From: Gymnorhina tibicen
Lineage: Eukaryota > Chordata > Aves > Passeriformes > Artamidae
DNA length: 64,000 bases
Reading direction: 5' to 3'
Assembly (NCBI GenBank): GCA_013399875.1
Contig: VXAZ01007607.1
Coordinates: 302,043-366,042 of the forward strand
The translations under genes were made by a program, and so were the position numbers. The notes beneath the pieces are model-generated. The model worked only from the letters and a program-made list of their open reading frames with translations, was not told the DNA's origin and made no database searches. Of the stretch, positions 26,101-38,100 are shown piece by piece; position 1 is the first letter of the stretch; the number at the start of each line of letters is the position of its first letter.

Positions 26101-29100
26101 AAATTTCACCCCAGAGGATGTGTCTGAATTAAATGTGCTTTGTGTGGAAATGCCTGCAGCCTGCAGTGCAGCCTGCACAGCTTGGAGCTTATTTTGGGAA
26201 GGCAGACATGAGAATTTCTGCGCTGGCCACTGCTTTATCATGGCTCTTGTGCTTATGATTTACTCCTGGAAGTGTGGGAGATGTTTATCTAGGATTAACA
26301 AGCTGCTTGGGAACGGGGGAGATACATTTGAACTCAAGATCCTGGCAGTATCTCGAGCTCCCTGTGTCTGGTGGTGAACTGATTCAAGTTTGAAGTGGTT
26401 TATTTTCCTCAGTGCAGCTGGAAGATCAGAAATGGGTCATTTCTGCAGCCCTCTCCCCTTTCTAATGGCGATGTCTGAGGCTGTTTGTGGCTCTAATCCC
26501 CCTGCAGATGGGGAAGAAATGGGTACCCAGTGCCGTATCCTTGAGGGAATCACACTCCAGGGCCAGCATTCAGCAGGAGATGCTTTGCTGCAGTGCATTT
26601 GGCACTGCCAAGGTGACCCAGAGCCTCCTGCAGAATCCCTTCTGCCTTGCCAAGACTTCTTCCTCCAGGAGCAGGGAAATGCTAGAGAGCAAAAATCCCG
26701 AAATGTGGGAAGGATTTGTGTTGTTGGCTCCTCCTGGAGTCAGGTGTTGCCCTGAGCAGAAAGGCTTAAAGGAGGGATGTTGTTTTCCTGCTCCCAAATA
26801 CCTCGGGCCAAGGGCTTGCTTTGCATTCACAGCCCAGAGTGGGAAGGCTGAGGGGATGTGCAAATCTTGCCTACACCCACTTTGGGAGTTTTTTTTTGCT
26901 TTATTTTTGCTTCTTTTCATCCCTTGGTTTGATTTTTGTCAGTGAAAGCACTCGCCCAGAGATTCCTCGGGGAATCTTCCAGGCTCAGAGACATCCTTGC
27001 ATCTCCATAACACCAACACGCTTTCTAAACATCTCCCTTTAACTTCCCCACCTGGAAGAAAGCAGCTTTAATTATCAAGTTATTAGGAAAGCTGGTGTTA
27101 TTTCTCCCTTCAGTGTTTCCTCCGTCGCTCCTGCTTTGGTGATAGGAGTTTGAATAATGCAGCCGACTCCATGTGGTGCTGGGGAGCTGTTTTGTCTCCA
27201 GGCAGTTCCTTTTTGACAGCCTGTGTGTGTTTTCCTCCTCATATTTATGGTTTATGCTCCTAGGAGTAATTCCCTGCATCCTGAATGCCAGTTCCCTCCT
27301 CTCCATCCCCTTCTTTAACAGCCAGCATCTCTCTGATCATTATATTAGAATTAGTCCTTGATAAATTAACCAGTTAAGAGTTGGAATCTCTCCTGCTCTG
27401 CTTCTTCCACAGCTAAAAAGAAAAGGAAGCTGAGACCTTGCTGCCTCTTAGTGAAAGGTATTAATCCGTATCATTAATTGAGGATTTATTTAATTAAAGA
27501 CCTTATAATCACAGTGTTTAAAGAGACTCAGCCAAGTGATGGGGTGGCTCAGGGGGTTGGTGCTAAAGTCACCCTGGTCACCTCCAGGTCAAGTCTAATT
27601 TCTGTGGCTCATGGCCAGAAAATGCTGTGCTGGTCAGTGGACTGTTCACATCTATTTTTTGCATTAGGATATGCAAAATTCTCCCAGCTCAATGGGAGAA
27701 GAATCTCTGTACAGTCATTTAAAATATTAACTGAGTCCTTCACAGAATTCTCATTTCATTTTGCACGAAATTTGGCATCTGCCTGTCTGTTTGTAAAACA
27801 GAGGACTGGGACCTCTTCCTCCACTGTCAGGCTTTTTAATAAAAAATAACCTCTTAATCTAACAGGTGAAGTGGAATGAGAACTGGAATTCCTAATTGGG
27901 AATCACCTTGTCCTGTGTGCAGAGATAACTGAGAAGGAGCCTTGGATCAATGCGTGTTTGTTTTTCTGTGGTGGTGCTTTGCCCAGAGCGTGGTTCTCCT
28001 CCCCTGGGATTTCGGCTGCATTTAGGTGTCTTTGATTGCTTTCATCTCTCTGGTGCAAAACTGGCAGGGCCCTGCTTTTCTTGGTTAGGAAATGGAGGCA
28101 AAAACGCTGATTTCATTCTAAGATATTTCCTGATAGAGAAGGGATCTGCTCTGGTTGGTTCCTGGGTGTACATTTCAGCCAGGAGCTTTTTTCCAACACT
28201 GGTAAGGTTTTTAAAAATTATTAACATCTAAACCCAAAGTGTACAAAAGGGCTCTTTACACAGAGCATCTCTGTCTTTTTTTTTTTTTTTAATTTATTAT
28301 TCCTTTTTTGAATGCAGTAAAGCAGGTGCTGGCCTGGCAGGAATCAGATCTCAGTTCGATCTAAGATCTTTCTGCCAATCATTAAAATGAGCTACAAACC
28401 AGGAGGGTGAGGAGAGGAGGAGGCTCCTTCTTTCTCTGCTGATTGCAGGTGTCCCACGGGGTGTGCTGGAGGGAGATGGGCTGGCCTGGATTTACTGGAA
28501 ATGGGATTTGAGTACAGAAATCCTCCTGTGTGCCCTGGCCGTGCCTGGGATCCATCCGGGAGCATCCCTGGGAATACTGATAACATGAAAATTGGCGTTC
28601 CAGGACTGGAATTTGTGATAATTCCCAACGACAGCGTGCTGTGTGCAGGCCCGTGGTGTTTGGAATGAGGAGATGGGTCCTTGCAGCATCTTTAATTCCC
28701 AATTTCCGTGGGGATTCTGGGTGCTGGGTGCTCTGCAGCCTTTCCTGCCACACCTGCCAGGCCCCTCCAGCTTCCCTGAATGCACATGGCAGTGTCAGAG
28801 GGGTCCTGAAGGTGATAATCACACCAGAGCAGCTTTAGGAAGGTTTTCAGGTCCTCATGGAATATAGAAGAGTCCCCTCTGCATATCCAGGTTTCCATGG
28901 CATGGTTGGAAAACGCCTTTTTCTGTCTGCAGCTCTGCCTTAAGGGAGCATTTGGAGACAAAACGGGCACAAGAGACACAAGGAGGATGCAGAGCAGGAA
29001 TCTGGGCCTCTAAAGCATCTTTCTGTTGAGGTTGGGTGGATTTGGGGTTTAATTCAGGCTCTTAACAGAGATGGTGGCAGCTCAGAGATTTGGTGGCGGG

Positions 29101-32100
29101 GCCAAGCCGGATTGTGAATTTTCAGGGGTTTGAGGATCTCGTGGGAGGAGTTACACCAGGTTTGGGCTGTATTTCTGTCATGTTCCACGTCTTGCTTTTC
29201 ATTTTCGTGCTGGCAAAGCCAGGCTGGGAACACAGCCTTAAAACGTGGCTGCATTTTGCAAGAGATGCTGACAACTCGTGTGCTTGGGCAACTCGGGGAG
29301 CGCTGCGGCGCCAGGTCCCCAAAATCCCCTCCCTGCCTGGGCTGCCTGTTTTTGCAAGAGGAGAAGAATTCCTGGTGCTCCTGGATTCTCTGTGTGCACC
29401 CAGGCTGCTGATGTTTTCATCTGGAGACCGAGTGTAACCTGATTTTAGGCGAGTTTGGCGGGGATCCCTGCGCTTCCCCTCCTCCGGTTCCCCTCGGATC
29501 CCGGGGTGTTGGCCGAGCACGTCGGGCCCGAGTGGAGGAACCTGTGGGGGTAATTCCAGGTGTGATTCCGGGTGTGATTCCGGGTGTAATTCTGGTTTCT
29601 TTCTGTCGGCAGCTGGTCCTGGCTGAAAGCTCCCACTCGGACACGGGCTCGCAGTGCACCGAGAGCCACGCGGACCTGCCACCGCCCCTGGAGAGGACGG
29701 GAGGCATCGGGGACTCCCGGCCCCCATCATTCCAGTAAGACCCCAATTCTCCCGTTTATGTGTCAAATTTTAATTCCTGTCTGTTTCTCACCCTCTTTTC
29801 TCTTGCTGCTGCAAGCCAGCTGTTTGTTGTTATTGGTATAAAAATAAAATATTGGGAAATTGAAAGGGGAATGGGAATGAAAAACCCCCCTGTCATTGTT
29901 AGAGTGAAATATTTATCCAAAATACCTCATTTTCAAGCCTGCTGTGGGCGAGTTAAGTAGGGAGGGAGCCCGAAATGCTTTTTGACAAGTGATTAGTGTG
30001 TTATGTGTAATTATGGAGGGTGCAGAGCCAGCTGAACGCTGCTGTCAGGAGGGAAAATTTCCAGGAGGAATAATTCAATTCCTGCTCCATGTCCACGCAG
30101 AGGCTGCCAGCTCCATCTGCGTGTGGCCAGACTGGGAATATCTGCTTTGATGGCAGCCCTGTTATTTCCTGTTCCTGATTCAGGGGGTATCCTTAGGATA
30201 CCTTCATTTCCAGGGAGGGCCTCGGAATTTCCACCAGGAGGATTTGAAGCGGGGCCTTGAGCTCTTAGTCCGTGTTTGGAGAAGGAAACGTGGCCTGGAT
30301 TTGCCTGTTTTCCACTGCTTTTTGGGGTGGCTGTCGCCTGGAAGAGCCCTCAGTGTTGTGTGTGAGTCTTTTACAGATAAAAACCTTCTAGAGGGGACAA
30401 GAAATCCTGGGAAATCCTGACCCTGCCTGGCAGTGTCTTGCCAGGGCTGTGCTGCCCTCCTGTGTTCTGAACTGGCTGGAAAATAAAACCAGGCCTTTGT
30501 CTTTGCTGGCCTAAACCTGCCTGCAACAGCTGCAAGGTCGAGCTTTGTTTCCAAAGATAATTAACCAGGAATTAGGGACGAGGTTTGTGGTGCTGCTCGG
30601 TGCCAGAGCCGTGGACCCAAGGCCCTGCTGGAGCCCCTGCTTCTTCCAGAGCGTCCTCAAAAGTCTCCAAACAGCCCAGAGGAAACGTGGGAATGCTCAG
30701 AGGGGTGAAGGACCCTGCTCAGGTCGTGCTTTGTGCCTCTGTTCCCATTCCCAGACACGCCACCTTCCTGCTTTCCGCCTCCTCCACCCCTTTTTCTTCC
30801 TTTTTTTTTGAACTCCAGTAGAGAATCTGGCTTGTGGGGAGTTTTTCTAGACTAAAGTGGCTTTTTTGGTTCTTCTCCTCACAATTTCCCACAACATCTC
30901 AGTATTTTACAGCGGGTTTTTTCCGTTGTGTTTCATTTTTTTAGTCCGGAAGAGAACGTAACGATGACCTGAGTTTAGCTCACAGCACAGGGCAGAGCAT
31001 CTCACTCAGCTGTTCTGCATGAAGCCCTGAATTCTGTCGCTGTCAGAATTTCATTTTAAAGCACACCCACCTAGGTTTAAAGCGATAAAGAATCCACCAT
31101 GCTTTGAAATTATTTGTTTCTCCGTTAAGTTGAGCTTAACAAGTCTCTCGCTGTAAAATGAGCCTGAATCGTGACTGGAATCCTCTTCTGCTCTTCAGAA
31201 ATTAGGGAAAATTACATTTCTGGGGATTTTACCCTGCTTGGTTGTGCAATAAGGGTGACTTGTACCTTCTTGGTTCCTAAATCCCCATGATTTTATTTGA
31301 ATGCTCTTCAAGCTACCAAAGATCTGTCATCTCCTGCAGTGTTGACTGAGGCCGTATTTATTTAAGTGCCAGCCGAGCTGGGTGTTGTGCAATTGTACAA
31401 ACAGAAATGTTGCTGGACAACAAAGAATCCACGGAAGAGGTGAAGCAGGCAATGCCATCCGAGGGAGTGAGATCCTTATCAGAGCTGAGGTGATAACTCC
31501 CTGCCTGACAGCTGTTGATATTTTGCTTCATCGTTGATGAAATCCAAACAAAACTTCATTTTTTTCCCCCCCTCCCTGGGTCCTGGAGCTCAGCCTGCGT
31601 TTCGTGCTCCGCCGCTGCTGTTTGGGGGTTGCCAAATCCACTTGGAGCCGAGTTTGGTGGCGGAGGTGCAGGGGTGAGGTGAGAGCAGCGAGCTCTGAGT
31701 TGCCTTTCTCTCCTTTTCTCTGAAAACGGAGCTGCATTTAATGGGCTCAGCACTGGAGAGGGAACAAGGCGGCTGGGGGTTATTTCTGCGCCCTTTGCTG
31801 TGGTTGAGATCGCCTTTTGGAGGCGGGTTTGGGTTCTGAGGTGGTTTAGGAGCGGGAGTTGTGAGCAGGAGTCAGTAGATGGTGCTGCTGGGATGTCCAG
31901 GAGTGACCTGAGCCGTGTGTCACCCTCTCCCTGTTTCCAGCCGTGCTGGGCTGAACAAGAAGTGTAAAAAAACCGTGTGCCAGCACTGAAATCCACCCCG
32001 GCGTTTCGGCAGGGACTGAAATGCGCTCTCAGACGTTCCCCTGACCGACAACCCCGATTTCCTAATTTCTGTGGTGGGCACGGCAGCGCGTTTCATCGAG

Positions 32101-35100
32101 GCACAGAGAGCAGGAGGCACGGCAGCCCCTGAAATGTGGAATTGTGGCACCTCAGCGTGGTTCCATGCAGCCAGGTCTGGCTGCAGCAGCGGGGCACAGC
32201 TGGTCCCAGTGCTGCTGGTTTAATTCCCTGTGTGAAACATCCATGTGCAGCCTCAGGGAACTGTGTGGGAATCCAGAAGGTAGAAAGAACATCCTCTGCC
32301 TGTTTTAAATAATTTTAAATAATTTAAACCCCCCCCGGACAGCACTGTATTTGACCTTTGTCCATGGAGAAAACTTCTAACCTTTTCGGTAGAATTAAAT
32401 GATAGAATATTTTGTAAAGTTATCACAGGGTGAAAATCTAAAGGTTTTGGGTTTATTAATGTAGCAAATAGATAAAGAGCAAAAAACCTCCAAAATGGAG
32501 GATTGCTGTAGTTTCTAAGTCTCTTCTACTTCTTCTATCCCTCTGTGTTCTGCAGTAAAATCAGTTTCAAAGGATTGGATGAAAAATTCCGCAGTTCCGG
32601 TGGGGCATTTGTTAAGTATTGGTAGATAAATGAAAATATCTTTCGTTTTAAGTCCTTATTGGGTAATTTACCTTTAAAAAGGCCGTGTTACCTTGATTCT
32701 GCGGACATGCAGAGGACATTTTAAGAACATTCAGAACTCTCCGGACTCTCTGCTGTACTCCTTGCTCTATTCTTAACTTTTCTGATAAGACTTAATAAAC
32801 CATCTGTAAGCAGAGAGCGATGGATGTCTCGTTAGTATTTGGGATTCCTGGCGAGGATCTCAAAGCCTCCCTCATCCGGGGAGGTCTGGTTTAAGGCACA
32901 GCAAAACCAACAGGTGGGATTCAAACCAGAATCTCACAAAGTGTAGGAGAAGCAGGTCGGTGATGCCCTGCTGGAGGTAAATGATGGCCACTCCCCTCCC
33001 TGTTGTGCATGGGTGAGGGCACGTCAGGCATGAATTACAGGGCAGGGGAGAGCAGAGGCTCTTGAACCAGGTGGGATTTATGGCTCAGAGAGGAGGAGTA
33101 TGAGCAGTCACTCTCTGAGGGAGATCTTCTGCAGCAGAGCTTTGGCCCACATCAGATCCTACACTTTGTATTTTATAATTATAAAATTTTCAGGAGTTTA
33201 GGGTGGTTTCCTCAGTTTAAACCAGTAAAATGAGCTGTGGCTCTTTCCAGCACTGGAGCTGCCAGGAAGGATGGAGAAAGATGATTTATAGGAGCCTGGA
33301 GTGACGGGACAAGGGGGAATGGATTCGCACTGACAGAGAGTGGGTTTAGGTTGGACATCGGGAAGAAATTCTTCCCTGGGAGGGTGGGGAGGCCCTGGAA
33401 TGGATTTCCCAGAGAAGCAGTGTCCAAGGCCAGTTTGGAGCACGCTGGGACAGTGGAAGGTGTCTCTGCCCGTGGCAGGGGTGGGACAGGACGATTTCTA
33501 AGGTCCCTTTCAACACAGGACATTCTGGCACTTAATTATTGTGAGCTTTGCAAGGCTTCACCCTTCAAGGTCAGAGCTCTAAATTAAAAGTGCCAGTGAG
33601 CTGCAGCTTCTGCTCTTGGCGGGGATCTCAGCACGTGCCAGAATGATCCCTTCTCCTGGCCCAGCAGGAGCCTTCCTTCCCTGGGGGAATGTCACGCACA
33701 GCCCTGTGGCAGCTTTTCCAGTGTCAGGATGATGTGCAAGCACTCGTGCAAACAGCTCTGGGTCTCAGGGCGTCGATTTTGGGGTTGTCTTTCCACCCCT
33801 CGGGTGGTTTTGGGGTTGTCTTTTCACCCCTCAGGTGGTTTTGGGGTTGTCTTTTCACCCCTCGGGTGGTTTTGGGGTGGGCCCAGCAGCCTGGGGCAGT
33901 TTGCAGGCTCAGCTTCAGAGCAGTTCCCTGGCTTCTGCACCAACGAGCTCCCAGGTGTGTGTGTGGAAAAGGGAACAAGGGATGACTGCAGTGACTGTTG
34001 CCGTGTGTTCTGTGACAGCCCCAACGCTGCCAGCAGCAGGGACGGGCTGGACAACGAGACAGGAACGGAGTCCGTGATCAGCCACCGGCGCGAGCGGCAC
34101 CGGCGGAGGAACCGGGAAGGGCACGAGGATGGTGAGTCCTGCTTCATCCCCCCCCTCTTCCTCACGCTTTCCCTCGCTTCTTTCAGGGCACCAGCTCCTC
34201 CTGCACGAGCACAAGAGACTTGTGTCTGCGTTCCTGCCTGCTTTCAGGGACTCTTATTATTTTAATGGAATAATTTGATAATTGCTCTGAAACTCTTTGA
34301 AGCTCAGCGTTTTCTCTGAGAGGTCTGCACAAGCCACGGTGAAGTGGCAGAGAGATTATTTTTGACAACACGCAGAACTTTCTGCAGTGTGAGAAGATGA
34401 ATAGCTTGGAGAGGACTGGCTGCTGATTTCTCAAGGCTTGGCTCAGCTGTGGTGTTTTGTGCTGGTGTAACAGGGGCTCTGAAGATCTCTTTTTATACCT
34501 AAATGCACCCAAAGTGCACCTATAAAATGCAGAACCCCATCTCTTGCCTCTGGTCTGTACATCAAAGTAAGCTTGGGTTTTTCATTCATTGCCAGACAAG
34601 AATTTCCAGGCTTAATTAAGAATTAATAGGTGCCACCCATTGTGTTTAAAATGGTCCAGAATTTGGAATACTTGGGCCCAAGAGATGCCATCACTGCCTT
34701 TATTCACAGCTCCACCCACCAAAGTATTTGCCTCCAGTTAGAACACAGGAAATCAGATTTATACTGAGGGTTTCTGTTCATTTAACCCTTCCAAAGCGTC
34801 ACTGACTGGGAGTGAATGAAAATCCCTCAGTGGGAGGAGCAGAGAGCTGTCTGTGCATGATCCTGACTGCAAATCCCTTTGGGAGCTGACAGAAAGAGGC
34901 AGAATCCTCTCACAGTGTTGTGTTAAAAACTCGCTGCGGGAAGGATGTGAAAAGAGGAGTTGTTTTAAGCATTAAATCAGTGCCAGTTCATGTTTTGCTG
35001 TGGATATTCATGGCATTAGAGCACAGGAGTTTCTGCTTGGAGTGGGCTGTAACCAATTCACACATTTAGAAAGAAATGGGATAAAATTTCCTCCCTCTGT

Positions 35101-38100
35101 CAAAGCCCAGGCAAGAACAAGTCACAAACATGACCTGTGTTCTGAATTTAGGCCTTCTACCTGCAGCAGGTGAGTTTTGTTAACGTGCATAAAGCAAGGG
35201 GAGCTGCTTTAAAAGACATCATTTAATGTCCATTGTGTTTCTGTGGTCATAACAGTATTTTATTTAATAATGACTACATCCAGTACACATAATAACACAT
35301 GAAATATATACATGAATGACACATGAATAACACAATATACATGAAAACATGAGTTGTTTTCAGTGGAAAACAAGTCTAAAATGCACAGTTCAGCTCTATG
35401 CCACTAGAAAATACTAAAAGAAGTGAAATACCCTAATCCTGGGAAGGATTTTAAGGCCTTTTAATAACAATGACAGAGTCATTCTTTCCTTGCACATTCC
35501 CGTCTTGTCTGGAGCACAGCTGGATGTGAAATGGGGGAACAGCCCTAGGAAAAGGGGGGCAAGGATTGGGGAAAGGGCAGCAGGGCTGTGGCACCTGGAT
35601 CACAGCCATTCCAGGGGCAGCAGCTGTGTCCTCTCCCCTCGTTGCGAAACAGGGTAAATCCTCCTTTCCCTGCAGAAAGCAGGAAATGCAGAGTGTTTGA
35701 TCTGCTCCTGCAGAGACTCGTTTGAATAATGCCCAAATTACAGCCCTGGTGGTTGGCAGAGGGGCAGGGTGAGGGATCTCCCCGGGGCTCTGCGTTACTC
35801 GCAGGTTCGTGCCAGGGGTTTTGTTCCAGAGGCACAGGAACAGCTCACCCAGCTGGACAGCTCCCTGGGCCGGTAACTGTTTGGGACAAAGAATCACCCA
35901 GCCCGGCAAAGAGGATTTCCCTGGGTTCCCTCAGAGGGAAAGGAGTTCTTGTTCAACAAGGAAACACGAGCAGGCCGGAACAGCTTTCATTTCAAACAGG
36001 TGGAGTGAGAAAAGGGGCTAAGGAGCCACTTGGGAACAGAGAAACACTGAGCAGGTCAAGCAGGCTGAGTCCACTGAGCCCAGGGCACTGGAATCGAGAG
36101 GTTCCACACAATTAAGGTTGGGAAAACCCCAGGAAACAAAAGGGACACTGAACAAAGATTCTCCTGTGCTACTCTCCATTTTCATTTACAAAAATGGTTT
36201 CCTAATTTCGCTGGATAAACGTTGCCAGCTTTCAGTCTGGGCTTGAACTGCGACAAGATCCTCCCAGAGGTTTCGTCTGGAGTCTGGGTGATGGTCAGTT
36301 CCCCGGGTTCTCCAGTGGGTGCTAATTAAACGTGTGGTACCATGGGTGGATTGTTGACCTGGATGTTTTCCTGCGTTGTTGCAGGGTTACTCACCTCGGA
36401 AAAGCTGTTTCTGCTGAACTGCTACCGGGCAATTACACACACACAGGCTGTGATGAATATTGATGGCCTGCTGCAGCTGGGAGGTGTGGGACACACCTGC
36501 TGATCTGACAGCGTTTTCACACCTCTTCCCATTAAAAATGCAAAGCATTTTGGGTATTCCTAAGCTTTTCCACCCGTTTCCCTCAAATTGTATTATTCCT
36601 CTTCTTAAGTGCAGAGGCAAAATGAATCTGCACCCGAGCTTGTGTATTCTTTGATTTCAAAATAATCCCCACAAAGGGAACGTGGTGGCTTGAGGAACGC
36701 AATGAAACTCTTTTTTGGAGCCGTGTGACGCTGCAGATACAAGCAGCAAGAAAACCTCGAGGAAAACCGACCTGGGAAAAGAAAAAAATCAGGATGTCAG
36801 AGCTCCCCTTTTCTCTCTTCAAGCAACAGAAATCCTTGTTGCTTCGGGAAGTTGACAAAAGTCCTGTTAAGTGAAAGTGGAGTGAGGATCTTAATTAGGG
36901 CCGTGGGAGGTCTGCCTGGCACATGTTGTGGGGACCCCTCGCTGCGGGGAACAAAGCTCCCGTGTCAGTTTGCTGAGGAGGAGTGGGAAAGGGGACTGTG
37001 GAAGCTCTAATTAGGGAGGTAATTAAGGGACAAGGGGGGGTTTTTTTGGGGGTGTCGAGGAATGTTTTATAGCTGCTGCTCGGTTTCTGACAAGTCTGCA
37101 GATGTCACGTGTCGACACCGGCGCTTCAGCGCCCGGTTTGCTGCGGGGTGAACTGAACTCTTGTGCAGCCAGCTGAGAAACGCCTGTGCCTTGAGAAGCT
37201 CTTCGTGTGGGCAGGCTCACAGATCCCAAATGTTTGGGAAGAGGAGCTGTTGCAGATTTCCCCTTGCAGGAATCCGCACGAGGGCTGGAACTGGAGAACA
37301 GTCGGGATGGGAACATGGAGCCTGTGTGGGGTGGAGGGATTGGAGGCTGTTTGAGGGTTCCCAAGAACTTCAGTCCCAGGGCACGTCAGGGTCCAGGGAT
37401 ATGCCCATAAAGCAGGAGTGGACAATCCCATTGTCCTTCCCTATTGAAGTAGCAGGGACTGAGCCCTGCACCCCACAAGTCTTCACTGAGGAAGCGATAA
37501 CACATTTCCTGTTAATAAATGGGAAGGGCCTCTGGAAGGGTTTGGGAGGGTGTTGTTTTCCCTCCTGACTGGGAACTTGTGCCTTCTCTCTGAGCCACCC
37601 TCTCCCTTGTTCTCTGCAGTGGCACAGAACCCTCTCCACAGCTCCCTTGAGCAGATGCTGCTCTTCCCTTTCTGCTTCCAGGGCTTGTTTGATTTGGTCT
37701 TTGATGTGCTTTTGTCCCTCAGGCAGGGCCTGCTCTGCTGTTGATAAAAGTCAAGGAGGACATGTTTTACCCTCGCAGGCTATGCTTTATTCTCAGCTCT
37801 TTGAGGCACTGAAAGGCTTTTGTCACGCTGTCCTGGTGAACTCTGTCATCCTCTAATGAAGGGGCAGGGCAGGGGGTCAGCGGGGCAGAAAGTCCCTGGT
37901 CATTAGTGGGACAGGCACCAAACCAGAGCAGGGAATGATTCTTCTTTAGGCTTAAACTTGGTAATGGGAGTATTTTATGAGTAAACTCCTTATAATCGTG
38001 GTTTGGGAAAGTACTCAGTAATAATAATGGTTTATTGCTCCCAAGCAATGCTGGCTGGCATTGTTTAATGTTAATGAAAAAGTAAATAAAACTTAAGAAA

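Larger units (their letters stand above)
17107..29612 (+). other. DVL1: DVL1 intron 2
   Basis: 12.5 kb without a coding exon. It contains a large polypyrimidine microsatellite with an N gap (23171-23442), a dinucleotide patch (about 20589-20614), T-rich runs near 21000, 22110 and 28280, an ATT-rich tract near 26070, and a 12-bp tandem repeat at 29546-29593 just before the acceptor. No RNA gene or second gene was recognised. Confidence 0.8.
29735..34018 (+). other. DVL1: DVL1 intron 3
   Basis: 4.3 kb, no exon seen. It holds a probable solo LTR (about 32330-32870), a CR1 3' end (about 33285-33535) and a 31-bp minisatellite (33777-33880) ending about 140 bp before exon 4. The rest looks like unique intron sequence. 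Confidence 0.8.

Noticed and set aside
29122..29766. Open frame of 214 codons antisense to DVL1 exon 3
   Set aside because: Covers a real exon on the opposite strand; no similarity to any family.
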